Source: an uncultured Bacilli bacterium (lineage in GTDB: Bacteria; Bacillota_I; Bacilli_A; RF39; UBA660). From it: a stretch of DNA of 64,000 bases. The notes below the pieces were generated by a model. It did not search any database. It had not been told where the DNA came from and saw only the letters and a list, made by a program, of their open reading frames with translations. The stretch is taken from assembly GCA_934097085.1 (NCBI GenBank), contig CAKONK010000005.1, positions 1-64,000 on the forward strand, written 5' to 3'. Made by a program: the position numbers and the translations under genes. This document shows positions 51,440-60,490 of the stretch, one piece after another (position 1 is the first letter of the stretch; each line of letters starts with the position of its first letter).

Positions 51440-53648
51440 GGAAAGTCCTTGAAATAACTTCGAGTTGCTGATTTTTAGTAAGTCTATTAAACCTTACCGC
51501 ATAACCTGATACCCTTATTGTTAAAAGTGGATATTTTTCAGGATTATTCATAGCCTCAATTAAAGTTTCCTTATTTAAAACATTAACATTTAAATGATGC
51601 CCGCCTTTTTTAAAGTAACCATCCAATAAATTAATTAAATTGTTAACTTTTTCATTATCACAATTACCCAAACTATCAGGAATTATTGTAAATGTATTTG
51701 AAATACCATCAAGTGCATATTTTTGATAATCAATTTTTGCTACAGAATTAAGTGAAGCAATTGCACCACTTTTGTCTCTCTCATGCATTGGATTAGCACC
51801 TGGTGCAAAAGGTTGACCCTTTTTTCGACCATCTGGTGTACTTCCTGTATTTTTTCCATACACAATATTCGAGGTAATTGTTAATATTGACATTGTTGGT
51901 TTTGCATTCTTATATGATTTTACTTTTTTTAGTTCATTATAAAAATAATCTAAAACTTCCTGGGCAATTTTATCTACTCTATTATCATCATTTCCGAATT
52001 TTGGAAAATCACCATCGATTATAAAATCAACTGCAATACCGTTTTCATCACGAACTGGTTTTACTTTTGCGTATTTTATTGCTGATAAGCTATCAACAAC
52101 TACAGAAAGTCCCGCGACACCGTAAGCCATAAAATGATTTACATTAGTATCATGAAGAGACATCATCACACTTTCATAAGCATATTTATCATGCATGTAG
52201 TGAATAACATTCATTGTATTAGCATAAAGATTAGCAACTTTAGAAAGAACTAAGAAAAAGTTTTTTAAAACGGTTTTATAATTTAAAATTTTTTCATTAT
52301 TTTTAGGTATTTCATCAAAAACTTTAACATTCTCGTTTTCATCAATCCCACCATTAATCGCATAAAGAAGTGCTTTTGCAAGGTTACATCTTGCTCCGAA
52401 AAACTGCATGTCTTTACCAACTCTCATTGCCGAAACACAGCAAGCTATAGCATAGTCATTTCCAAAGATTTTGCACATCAAATCATCGTTTTCATATTGA
52501 ATTGAATCAGTTTGAATAGAAATTTTTGCACAATATTTTTTAAAATTAACAGGTAATTTTTCACTATATAAAATTGTAATATTTGGTTCAGGTGCTGATC
52601 CTAAATTTTTAAGTGTATGAATAATACGATAGCTAGTTTTCGTAACAAATGATTTATCTTTATTCATTCCGCCAATAGAACAAGTTACCCATGTTGGATC
52701 ACCAGAAAAAAGTTCATCATATTCTGGAGTTCTTAAATGTCTTACAAGCCTTAATTTAATAACAAAATTATCAATAATTTCTTGAACCATACTTTCAGTA
52801 ATAGCTTTCTTTTTTAAATCCCTTTCAAAATAAATATCGAAAAAAGCATCAACTCTACCTAAACTCATCGCAGCACCATTATCCTCTTTAACCGCCGCTA
52901 AATAACCTAGATAAGTCCACTGCACTGCTTCTTTACTATTTTGTGCGGGAACAGAAATATCAAAGCCATAACTTTTTGCCATTAAAGTTAACTCCTTTAA
53001 AGCCTTAATTTGCATACTTATTTCTTCGGAAAGTCTAATAATATCATCACTCATATTCTTAGAAAGATTTCTTTTATCTTCTTCTTTACATTTAATTAAA
53101 TATTCAGTACCATATAAAGCAATACGACGATAATCACCGATAATTCTTCCTCTTCCATAACTATCTGGAAGTCCAGTTAATAAATGAACATGTCTAGCAA
53201 GTTTCATTTCATCAGTGTAAGCATCAAAAACACCATCATTGTGTGTCTTTCTAAATTTTGTAAAATACATCTCAATATTTTCATCAAATTTATAGCCATA
53301 TGATGCAAGTTCCTGATAAACCATTCTTATCCCGCCATAAGGATTTATTATTCTTTTAAGTGGCTTATCAGTTTGAAGTCCAACAACGATATCATCTTCT
53401 TTACAAATATATCCTGGTTCAAAATTATTAATCCCACTCACTTTTGAAGTTTCTATATCTAAAACTTTTTTCTTTAATTCCTTTTGCAATAAGTCATTTA
53501 CTTTTTCCATTATTAAATTTGTTTTAGTAGTAGATTTACATAAAAAGTTTTCATTACCTAAATATTCCCTATAATTTAGTTTAATAAAATCTTCAACATC
53601 AATTGTATTACACCATTTACCCCTTACAAATTCATCATAATATTTCAT
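51426..53648 (-). CDS. pflB: Formate C-acetyltransferase (pyruvate formate-lyase)
   Basis: PflB converts pyruvate and CoA to acetyl-CoA and formate. The paired active-site cysteines are in YAIACCVSAMRVGKDMQFFG, and the glycyl-radical site in TIRVSGYAVRFNRLTKNQQ near the C-terminus. The 740 residues match the family. It is the first gene of pflBA with AGGAG before ATG. It confirms an anaerobic lifestyle and is oxygen sensitive in other organisms. Confidence 0.97.
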   Translation of the reverse strand: MKYYDEFVRGKWCNTIDVEDFIKLNYREYLGNENFLCKSTTKTNLIMEKVNDLLQKELKKKVLDIETSKVSGINNFEPGYICKEDDIVVGLQTDKPLKRIINPYGGIRMVYQELASYGYKFDENIEMYFTKFRKTHNDGVFDAYTDEMKLARHVHLLTGLPDSYGRGRIIGDYRRIALYGTEYLIKCKEEDKRNLSKNMSDDIIRLSEEISMQIKALKELTLMAKSYGFDISVPAQNSKEAVQWTYLGYLAAVKEDNGAAMSLGRVDAFFDIYFERDLKKKAITESMVQEIIDNFVIKLRLVRHLRTPEYDELFSGDPTWVTCSIGGMNKDKSFVTKTSYRIIHTLKNLGSAPEPNITILYSEKLPVNFKKYCAKISIQTDSIQYENDDLMCKIFGNDYAIACCVSAMRVGKDMQFFGARCNLAKALLYAINGGIDENENVKVFDEIPKNNEKILNYKTVLKNFFLVLSKVANLYANTMNVIHYMHDKYAYESVMMSLHDTNVNHFMAYGVAGLSVVVDSLSAIKYAKVKPVRDENGIAVDFIIDGDFPKFGNDDNRVDKIAQEVLDYFYNELKKVKSYKNAKPTMSILTITSNIVYGKNTGSTPDGRKKGQPFAPGANPMHERDKSGAIASLNSVAKIDYQKYALDGISNTFTIIPDSLGNCDNEKVNNLINLLDGYFKKGGHHLNVNVLNKETLIEAMNNPEKYPLLTIRVSGYAVRFNRLTKNQQLEVISRTFHEKM

Positions 53649-53721
53649 TTTTTATCACTCCTAGCATAAATAATATTATCATAAATTTGTAGATTTACTT
53701 TGTTGCACTTGCAACAAAAAA

Positions 53722-53736
53722 AGAGCTTTATGCTCT
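53722..53736 (-). terminator. Terminator of efp
   Basis: AGAGC and GCTCT arms with T7 on the minus strand, overlapping the end of efp. Confidence 0.75.
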
Positions 53737-54288
53737 TCCTGAATATTTTCCATCTTTAGTAGAAACTAAAATCTTTTCTCCTTGATTTATAAATAAAGGA
53801 ACTTTTACAGTATAACCTGTTTCAATTTTAGCATCTTTATTAGCATTATTAGTGGTATTTCCCTTAACAGCCGGTTCGGTTTCAATAACCTCATATTCAA
53901 CTTTTTCTGGAAGTGTAACACCAATAATTTCGCCTTCATAAATATCAAGTGTTAAATTTAAACCTTCTTTAATAAATTTAACATTGTCACCAAGTACTTT
54001 AGTTGAAACTTCAATTTGTTCATAAGTTTCATTATTCATAAATGTGTAATTATCACCAGCAGCATAAAGGAAACTTACTTCAGTTCTATCAATATGAGCT
54101 TTTTGAATCTTTAAGTTTGTATTATAAGTATCCTCCACTGTAGAACCTGTTCTTAAATTTTTAAGTTTAATTCTTACAAAAGCAGGGCCTTTTCCAGGCT
54201 TAACATGTTGAAATTCTTGAATAGTACATAAATTACCATCCATAATAATTGTCATGCCATTTTTAATATCATTAATATTAATAAACAT
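53728..54288 (-). CDS. efp: Translation elongation factor P
   Basis: EF-P binds stalled ribosomes between P and E sites and promotes bond formation at polyproline. All three beta domains are present (NDIKNGMTIIMDGNLCTIQE; FIKEGLNLTLDIYEGEIIGV; GEKILVSTKDGKYSGRA). The loop that reaches the peptidyl-transferase centre is KPGKGPAF, with the usual modifiable Lys. 186 residues, normal. It follows rpmG by ten bases and shares its transcript. Confidence 0.97.
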   Translation of the reverse strand: MFININDIKNGMTIIMDGNLCTIQEFQHVKPGKGPAFVRIKLKNLRTGSTVEDTYNTNLKIQKAHIDRTEVSFLYAAGDNYTFMNNETYEQIEVSTKVLGDNVKFIKEGLNLTLDIYEGEIIGVTLPEKVEYEVIETEPAVKGNTTNNANKDAKIETGYTVKVPLFINQGEKILVSTKDGKYSGRA

Positions 54289-54298
54289 AATTTACCTC

Positions 54299-54463
54299 CT
54301 ATTTCTTTTCTTTTGCTACAACATGTTTATGACAAGCTGCGCAGTATCTTTTAAGTTCTAATCTTTCAGGATTATTTTTCTTATTTTTACTTACTGGGCG
54401 AAGTTCTCTACCACAATTAGTACATTTAATAGTAACTTCTTTTCTATTTTCATTTTTAGCCAT
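54299..54463 (-). CDS. rpmG: 50S ribosomal protein L33 (zinc-binding form)
   Basis: A 54-residue protein with zinc-ribbon cysteines CTNCGRE and CAACHK, and the family pattern KKNNPERLELKRYC. The start at 54463 follows AAGGAGG; a longer frame to 54523 has no RBS. The zinc-binding (C+) form is used under normal zinc supply. The gene lies downstream of two tRNA genes but after a terminator, and upstream of efp. Confidence 0.95.
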   Translation of the reverse strand: MAKNENRKEVTIKCTNCGRELRPVSKNKKNNPERLELKRYCAACHKHVVAKEKK

Positions 54464-54580
54464 AGTTATCCCTCCTTTTTCAAGTACGCTAATATTATAA
54501 CAAACTACATACCTATTTTTCAAGTTTTTTAGATATATATTTATAATAAAAAGTTATATTTAATTTTAATTAATAAAAAA

Positions 54581-54598
54581 ATCTCAAAGTTTTGAGAT
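54581..54598 (-). terminator. Terminator of the tRNA-Val/tRNA-Thr transcript
   Basis: ATCTCAAA and TTTGAGAT arms, followed by T7 on the minus strand, ten bases after tRNA-Thr. Confidence 0.85.
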
Positions 54599-54608
54599 AA
54601 TTTTTAAA

Positions 54609-54684
54609 TGGTGCCGACAGAGGGAATCGAACCCCCAACCTACTGATTACAAGTCAGTTGCGCTACCAATTACGCTATGTCGGC
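54609..54684 (-). tRNA. tRNA-Thr (anticodon TGT)
   Basis: A complete cloverleaf on the minus strand. The acceptor stem is GCCGACA/TGTCGGC with encoded CCA, the anticodon loop CTTGTAA sits on CTGA/TCAG, and the T loop is GGTTCGATTCC. The anticodon TGT reads ACA/ACG threonine codons. Confidence 0.96.
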
Positions 54685-54689
54685 ATTAA

Positions 54690-54766
54690 TGGTGGGAGAT
54701 ATAGGACTCGAACCTATGACCCCCTGCTTGTAAGGCAGATGCTCTAACCAACTGAGCTAATCTCCC
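54690..54766 (-). tRNA. tRNA-Val (anticodon TAC)
   Basis: A complete cloverleaf on the minus strand. The acceptor stem is GGGAGAT/ATCTCCC with encoded CCA, D loop AGCTCAGTTGGTTAGAGC, anticodon loop CTTACAA and T loop GGTTCGAGTCC. It lies five bases upstream of tRNA-Thr and is co-transcribed with it. Confidence 0.96.
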
Positions 54767-54860
54767 ATTAACTTTTCTCTTGCTGACAAATAAAATTATA
54801 CTATATATTATCTGCACTTGCAAGCAAAAATTAATCATTTTTTAAATTTTTTGTATTTTT

Positions 54861-55286
54861 TTAATAAAGTAGTCCTTCAGATACAGCAAAAGGTATAAAA
54901 TGATCCCTAATTGCGGATGATAAATTATATTTTGTCTCACCTATTTTATAAAAATGATAGCCAATTATTTCTTCATTTGTAAAATATACTTTATCCATCT
55001 TTTTTCTGCATATAAACATTGTCATTATTATGTCAAGTTCCGGATCACTTGCCGCACTTTCTTTAAAACACATAAGCGGTTTTAAATCTTCTTCCTCCAC
55101 TGTAAAGCCATTATGAAATTCCTCTTTTACTTCTCTAATAGCTGCTTCAACTTCACTTTCACCATCTTCAACTCCACCGCCAACTAAAGTCCATGTATTA
55201 CTTTTACTGCTTCTTACACTTCTAACTATTAAAAGTTTTCCATCTTCTATAAAAGCAACACCAACAACTTTTTTTACCTTTTTCAT
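54861..55286 (-). CDS. Nudix hydrolase
   Basis: The 141-residue protein has a complete Nudix box: G-x5-E-x7-REVKEE in GGVEDGESEVEAAIREVKEE. Members hydrolyse nucleoside diphosphates linked to another group; the substrate cannot be set. Start ATG follows GGTGGTAAA. It stands alone between the tRNA genes and rpe and is a housecleaning or salvage enzyme in the cytoplasm. Confidence 0.85.
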   Translation of the reverse strand: MKKVKKVVGVAFIEDGKLLIVRSVRSSKSNTWTLVGGGVEDGESEVEAAIREVKEEFHNGFTVEEEDLKPLMCFKESAASDPELDIIMTMFICRKKMDKVYFTNEEIIGYHFYKIGETKYNLSSAIRDHFIPFAVSEGLLY

Positions 55287-55371
55287 TTTACCACCATATT
55301 AAGTATACTATTTTTAAAAATTTAAATAAATATAATTGTTTATACTTTACATTAACTTTATATTATAAAAA

Positions 55372-55396
55372 ATGTAAGAATTTTTTGTTCTTACAC
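55372..55396 (-). terminator. Terminator of the rlmN-rpe gene group
   Basis: GTGTAAGAA and TTCTTACAT arms with T6 on the minus strand, at the end of rpe. Confidence 0.75.
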
Positions 55397-56011
55397 TAAT
55401 AATTTATCAATTTGATTATTATAATCATCACTATTTGTAATAAATGAACCACTTATAACTAAATCTACTTTATCCTTAACAAGTTTAATAGTTTCATCAT
55501 TTATACCACCATCAATAGCAATATTAAATTTATAAATATCTTTTACACTATATAGATAATCTATGGTAGGAATAACCTCTTTTAAGAAAGGTTGCCCCCC
55601 CTTACCAGGGTTTACACTCATAACTAAGACTTCATCCACCATAGGAAAGTATTTTATGTAATCCATTACATTCTCGCTGGGATTTATAGCAATACCTACT
55701 TTAAAATTTAAGGATTTAATATACTCTATAATGCCTTTAGTATCTTTTACATTATGAATTATTATTTCATCAATATTAAGTCCCTTTAACATATCTATAT
55801 ATCTTTTGGGATATTTTACCATAAGATGTACATTTAACTTTTTATTTACTCTATTAAATAAATTAAGAAAATCTGCTTTATTAAAATTATTTGTTTTAAC
55901 ATATGTGCCATCACATATATCACAGTGCACAAAATCTGCTTTAGAATTTTCTATTTGTTTAATAGATGCTTTATAATCTTTACTACTTAAATAACTTACT
56001 GCGATTTTCAT
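55391..56011 (-). CDS. rpe: Ribulose-phosphate 3-epimerase
   Basis: Epimerises ribulose 5-phosphate and xylulose 5-phosphate in the pentose phosphate pathway. The TIM-barrel motifs are FVHCDICDGTYV (metal-binding His and Asp), NVHLMVKYP, VMSVNPGKGGQPF and IAIDGGIN. The usual MDG is CDG here, and the overall length is 206. It overlaps rsgA by 29 bases, as is common in the conserved cluster rlmN-prpC-prkC-rsgA-rpe. Confidence 0.93.
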   Translation of the reverse strand: MKIAVSYLSSKDYKASIKQIENSKADFVHCDICDGTYVKTNNFNKADFLNLFNRVNKKLNVHLMVKYPKRYIDMLKGLNIDEIIIHNVKDTKGIIEYIKSLNFKVGIAINPSENVMDYIKYFPMVDEVLVMSVNPGKGGQPFLKEVIPTIDYLYSVKDIYKFNIAIDGGINDETIKLVKDKVDLVISGSFITNSDDYNNQIDKLLV

Positions 56012-56828
56012 ATATCTCCTTTAGAAAAAGTTTATAATTTTCATATCTACTTGGAAGTATGTCTTCATTATTTTCAATATTACAACCTTGTGTATTAATA
56101 TGATTGCAATCATTATATTTACATTTAAAATTTGAAAATTCTACAAAAGCATTATTTAAATCCTCAAAAGAAATATTTTCTAATGAAAGACTACTAAAAC
56201 CTGGCGTATCACTTATAAAAAAACCATCTTCTTTATATAAAGAAACCATTCTTGTTGTATGTTTACCTCTTCCTAAAACTTTACTTATTTCATTAGTTTC
56301 AAGATTTAATTTATCATCAATCTTATTAATAAATGTAGATTTACCTGCACCCGTTTGTCCACATAAAACAACTATTTTATTTTGAATAATTTCTTTGAAT
56401 TTTGTAGTTTCTGTATTATCAAGTACATCATAATATTTTTCATAATATTTTCTAATATTTAAATAATTTTTCTTTTCTTCTTCATTAAGTAAATCAGTTT
56501 TAGTAAAACATATTAAAGGTTTAATTTTATTTTTATGTATAATTGTAAGAAGTTTATCAAGTAAATTTAAATCTAAATCAGGTTCTTTTGTACTAGTAAT
56601 TATTACAGCAATATCAACATTAGCAATCATTGGTCTTAATAAAAAGTTTTTTCTTTCCAAGATTTTTTCTATTTGTAAAGTTTTTTCATTAAATAAAACA
56701 TTATCTCCGACTAGAGGAGTAATTTTATCATTACGGAATTTTCCCCTAGCGGAGCATATGTACTCTTTATCATTTGCTAAAACTTTAAATCTATTAGAGT
56801 TTATATTAACTATTATCCCGTTTAACAT
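55983..56828 (-). CDS. rsgA: Ribosome small subunit-dependent GTPase A
   Basis: This circularly permuted GTPase helps mature the 30S subunit. The N-terminal OB fold is followed by G4 (CFTKTDLL), G1 (GQTGAGKSTFIN), G3 (DTPGFSSL) and the C-terminal zinc site (CKYNDCNHINTQGC). The 281 residues are normal. It overlaps prkC by seven bases and rpe by 29, showing tight coupling with the kinase operon. Confidence 0.96.
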   Translation of the reverse strand: MLNGIIVNINSNRFKVLANDKEYICSARGKFRNDKITPLVGDNVLFNEKTLQIEKILERKNFLLRPMIANVDIAVIITSTKEPDLDLNLLDKLLTIIHKNKIKPLICFTKTDLLNEEEKKNYLNIRKYYEKYYDVLDNTETTKFKEIIQNKIVVLCGQTGAGKSTFINKIDDKLNLETNEISKVLGRGKHTTRMVSLYKEDGFFISDTPGFSSLSLENISFEDLNNAFVEFSNFKCKYNDCNHINTQGCNIENNEDILPSRYENYKLFLKEIYENRSKLFK

Positions 56829-58597
56829 AAACCTTCTTCTTTACAAGTTTTATTATCAGAACTACTTCCTGATGAACTAACATCTATTTTAATTGTAAAT
56901 GGTGCATTTTCAGTTACTTTAGTTCCTACTGCTCTATTTTGAGTAAGTATCTTATAATCTGAATATTCATTTGCATTTTCACTTGTTATAGAAATAGTTT
57001 TACTATCTTTATCAATAAATTTTAATTTTAATTTATATTCATTTGCAAAATCAATTATATCACTTACACTATAAGTTCCATCAGTAAAGTCAGGGTATAG
57101 ATTTTTAATGTCTGGAATATATAAAGTTATATTATCACCTTTAGAAAGATGTTCTCCTTTTTTTATAGATTGATCCATAATTATATTTGTTTCATAATCT
57201 TCATCTGTATCAACTTCCATTTCTTTCTTTTCAATAATAACGTTAATTCCATAAGCCTCAAGTTTACCTTTAACCTCAAGATAGTTTTTACCTGTATAAT
57301 CTTCGACTTCAACAGATTTACTTCCTGTAGAAACATATAAAGTTATTTCATAACCTTTTTTATGTTTAGTTCCTCCGGATGGTGAAGTTGAAATTATTTT
57401 TCCTTCATCTATTACAGTCGAGGATTTTTCAATTTGTTTTGGTGAAACAATAAATCCTTCCCCTTGCAGGGTTTCAATTGCTTTAACAACTGTCATATTT
57501 GATACATCAGGCACTGTAACTTGAGCCTTTTTAGTTAATTTAGGAAGAAGTACTACTATACTTGTAATAAGTACAACAATTCCTGTAAATATTGATAGTA
57601 AAATTACTATCGATTTATTTTGATTTTTATTAATATCCTTTTGGGTTATACGCTTTGCTATAATCTCATCACTTTCTTTCTTTGTAAGATTTTCATTTTT
57701 TAGTTTTAACATCTTTCCATCATCTAAATCAATTTCTGGATATTTTAAACTAATTTTAATTTCATTTTTTCTTGATTCATCTAAACATGTTAGTAAATCA
57801 TCGTGCATTTCTCTAGCATCAGCATACCTGTTTTTAGGATTTTTTGCTGTTGCTCTTAAAATAATATTTTCAATCGACTGTGGAATATCAGGTATTTCTT
57901 TTCTAATACTTGGCATCGGTTCCTTAAGTTGTTTTAACGCAATCTCTACTGCTGTTTCTCCACGAAACGGAAGTTTACCAGTAAGAAGTTCATACATAAG
58001 TATTCCTAGTGAATATATATCACTTTGAAGTGTTGCACCTTTACCTGAGGCTCCCTCCGGAGGTAAATAATGAACTGACCCCATAACCGAATTTGTTTGG
58101 GTAAGCTGTGTTGAATTCATTGCAAGGGCAATACCAAAATCAGTTAATTTTACAAGTCCATTATCAAGTATCATTATATTTTGTGGCTTTATATCACGGT
58201 GTATTATGTAGCTATCATGAGCCACCGTAAGTCCACTTGTAACCTGAATCATAATATCTACAACTTCAGGAATAGTAAGTTTACCTCTTTTTTTAAGAAG
58301 ACCTTTTAAGTGTTTACCCTCAACATATTCCATCACAATATAATATTCACCATTATCTTCACCAACATCATAAACTTCAACAATATTTGGATGGGATAAA
58401 CTTGATGCTTGTAAAGCCTCTCTTTGGAAACGTCTAACAAACTTTTCATCATTTGCAAGATCTCCTCTTAAAACTTTAACTGCAACATTTCTTTCCAGTA
58501 TTGTATCATAAGCAAGGTAAACATTGGCCATTCCACCTTCGCCTATAGATTTTATTATTTGATATCGGTCAGAAATTTTTTGACCTTTTGCTATCAC
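56822..58597 (-). CDS. prkC: PASTA-domain serine/threonine kinase
   Basis: A membrane eukaryotic-type kinase that senses peptidoglycan fragments and, in spore formers, can trigger germination. The kinase domain (about 10-270) shows GEGGMANVYLAYD, AVKVL, HRDIKPQNIM and DFGIAL. One transmembrane helix lies near 330-350, followed by three PASTA repeats (VPDVSNMTVVKAIETL; VEDYTGKNYLEVKGKL; then a less conserved third). GTG start after AAGGTG. It follows prpC by one base overlap and should be opposed by that phosphatase. Confidence 0.95.
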   Translation of the reverse strand: MIAKGQKISDRYQIIKSIGEGGMANVYLAYDTILERNVAVKVLRGDLANDEKFVRRFQREALQASSLSHPNIVEVYDVGEDNGEYYIVMEYVEGKHLKGLLKKRGKLTIPEVVDIMIQVTSGLTVAHDSYIIHRDIKPQNIMILDNGLVKLTDFGIALAMNSTQLTQTNSVMGSVHYLPPEGASGKGATLQSDIYSLGILMYELLTGKLPFRGETAVEIALKQLKEPMPSIRKEIPDIPQSIENIILRATAKNPKNRYADAREMHDDLLTCLDESRKNEIKISLKYPEIDLDDGKMLKLKNENLTKKESDEIIAKRITQKDINKNQNKSIVILLSIFTGIVVLITSIVVLLPKLTKKAQVTVPDVSNMTVVKAIETLQGEGFIVSPKQIEKSSTVIDEGKIISTSPSGGTKHKKGYEITLYVSTGSKSVEVEDYTGKNYLEVKGKLEAYGINVIIEKKEMEVDTDEDYETNIIMDQSIKKGEHLSKGDNITLYIPDIKNLYPDFTDGTYSVSDIIDFANEYKLKLKFIDKDSKTISITSENANEYSDYKILTQNRAVGTKVTENAPFTIKIDVSSSGSSSDNKTCKEEGLC

Positions 58598-59340
58598 TAA
58601 TTATCACCTTCGTCCTTTTCAAGATAAGCAATTGACACATTGTCAAAACCTCCTCTTGCATTACATTTTTGAATTAATTTAACCACTTTTTCTTCTGCAT
58701 CTAATTCTTCATCTATTAATACTTTTTCTATTTGGTCATCAGCAAGCATTGTTGTAAGACCATCAGAACATAGCATTATTCCCTCATTATTCATATCTAC
58801 ATCAAATATATCCATTTGTACTTTTTCAGTTGCTCCAAGAGCACGCATAAGTACATTTTTCTTTGGATGATATTTTGCTTCTTCCTCAGTTAGATTACCA
58901 GCCTCAACCAAAAGATTAACTAAAGTATGATCCTTTGTTACCTTATGAAGCTTTTTATTTTTCATAACATATCCCGAAGAATCCCCTATATTACCAAAGA
59001 TTAAGAAATCTTTAGTTTGAATTGCAACTACTAAAGTAGAACCCATTCCTAATGAATCTGAATGTTCTACTGTATAATCTAATATATTCTTATTAATTTC
59101 ACTTACATTATCATTAAGCCAATTTACTGCATCATATTTTGTACCAATACTTGCTATTTCAGTAAATCTTTTACCAAGATGAGTTATTGCTATCATCGAA
59201 GCAACTTCACCTTTACGATGTCCACCCATACCATCAGCCACCATTAAAAGATATTCGTTACTTTTATTTTTAAGTATTGTAACACTATCTTCATTATGAC
59301 CTCGGACTTTGCCTGCATCAGTTAAATAAAATGTTTTCAT
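58597..59340 (-). CDS. prpC: PP2C-type protein phosphatase
   Basis: The PPM-family phosphatase partners prkC. It has the metal-binding motifs GHNEDS, VADGMGGH, GNIGDSSGY, and LCSDGLT, and DNVSIAYLE near the end. 247 residues from the preferred ATG at 59340, which has AGGTGA at suitable distance; six extra codons upstream are possible. It is located between rlmN and prkC, as in many Firmicutes. Confidence 0.95.
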   Translation of the reverse strand: MKTFYLTDAGKVRGHNEDSVTILKNKSNEYLLMVADGMGGHRKGEVASMIAITHLGKRFTEIASIGTKYDAVNWLNDNVSEINKNILDYTVEHSDSLGMGSTLVVAIQTKDFLIFGNIGDSSGYVMKNKKLHKVTKDHTLVNLLVEAGNLTEEEAKYHPKKNVLMRALGATEKVQMDIFDVDMNNEGIMLCSDGLTTMLADDQIEKVLIDEELDAEEKVVKLIQKCNARGGFDNVSIAYLEKDEGDN

Positions 59341-59388
59341 TTCATCACCTATCTTCATAAAAATTATACCATTATTTAGTTAATTTAT

Positions 59389-60399
59389 CTATACTTCTTT
59401 ACTACGAAGTTGTCCACATGCAGCAGAAATTTTATTTCCAAACTTTCTACGAACAGTAACATCTATTCCATTTTTCTTCAAAATATCATAAAATTCATTA
59501 ATTTTTTTACTTTCTTTAAAATCAATATTTTTTGTTTCATTATAATTTATTAAATTTACATAAGCATTTTTATTTTTAATTAAATTTGCAAGTTCAATTG
59601 CATTTTCTTTTGAATCATTAATTCCAGATAATAAAACATATTCAAAAGTTATTCTACGAAGTGTTTTTTCATAGTAATAATCAAGAACATCCATAAGTTC
59701 ATTTAAATTATATGCTTTACTAATTGGCATTATTTCATTTCTTATTTTATCATTTGGTGCATGAAGTGATATTGCTAAATTAACTTGAAGGTCAAGTGAT
59801 GAAAATTCTTTTATTTTTGGAACTATTCCACATGTAGAAACGGTTATATGTCTTGCTCCAATACTAAGTGCTTTAGAATCATTTATTATTCTTATAAAAT
59901 TTATTACATTATCATAATTATCAAAAGGTTCACCAATACCCATTATTACACAGCTATCTACTCTTTGCTTTATATATTTTGATATTAATATAATCTGCTG
60001 CACCATTTCATATGCCTCAAGATTTCTTATTTTTTTAAGTCTACCACTTTCACAAAATTTACATCCCATATTACAGCCAACTTGAGAGGAAACACATACA
60101 CTAAGACCATAATTATGCATCATTAAAACTGCTTCGATTTTTTGATTATCCGCAAGAGCAAATAAGAATTTTTTTACATCAGTATCTTCCTCAACTTTAA
60201 TTATTTTAATAAAATCAGTAGTAAAATTATTTTTTAAATATTCAATATTTTCTTTTTTAATATTTGTAAATTCATCAAAGTTATAAACTTTTTTATCATA
60301 TAGCCAATCAAAAACTTGTGATGCCATAAATTTTTTCTTATCATCACTTTCAAATTTTTTAATTAAATCATTTTTTGTAAAACTAAATATATTTTCCAT
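59389..60399 (-). CDS. rlmN: 23S rRNA/tRNA adenine C2-methyltransferase RlmN
   Basis: A radical SAM enzyme that methylates A2503 of 23S rRNA and A37 of some tRNAs. It has the cluster motif CNMGCKFCESG, the GIGEPFDNYDNV motif, and the C-terminal catalytic cysteine in ISAACGQLRSK. Length (336) is normal. The RBS is poor. It heads the conserved run rlmN-prpC-prkC-rsgA-rpe. Confidence 0.96.
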   Translation of the reverse strand: MENIFSFTKNDLIKKFESDDKKKFMASQVFDWLYDKKVYNFDEFTNIKKENIEYLKNNFTTDFIKIIKVEEDTDVKKFLFALADNQKIEAVLMMHNYGLSVCVSSQVGCNMGCKFCESGRLKKIRNLEAYEMVQQIILISKYIKQRVDSCVIMGIGEPFDNYDNVINFIRIINDSKALSIGARHITVSTCGIVPKIKEFSSLDLQVNLAISLHAPNDKIRNEIMPISKAYNLNELMDVLDYYYEKTLRRITFEYVLLSGINDSKENAIELANLIKNKNAYVNLINYNETKNIDFKESKKINEFYDILKKNGIDVTVRRKFGNKISAACGQLRSKEV

Positions 60400-60455
60400 A
60401 CAAGAAAATTGTACTAAATTTTTAGCATATTGTCTATTATTTTAGTATAAATTAA

Positions 60456-60490
60456 AAAGAAACTAAATTTTATTTCTTATTAGTTTCTTT
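60456..60490 (-). terminator. Intrinsic terminator
   Basis: AAAGAAACTAA and TTAGTTTCTTT arms form an 11-bp stem on the minus strand, followed by TTTAA. It ends the Rpn-type gene. Confidence 0.7.

Noticed and set aside
53699..53717. Palindrome TTGTTGCACTTGCAACAA near the pflB start as operator
   Set aside because: It lies directly after the efp stop hairpin and is too far from a recognisable promoter to support a claim.
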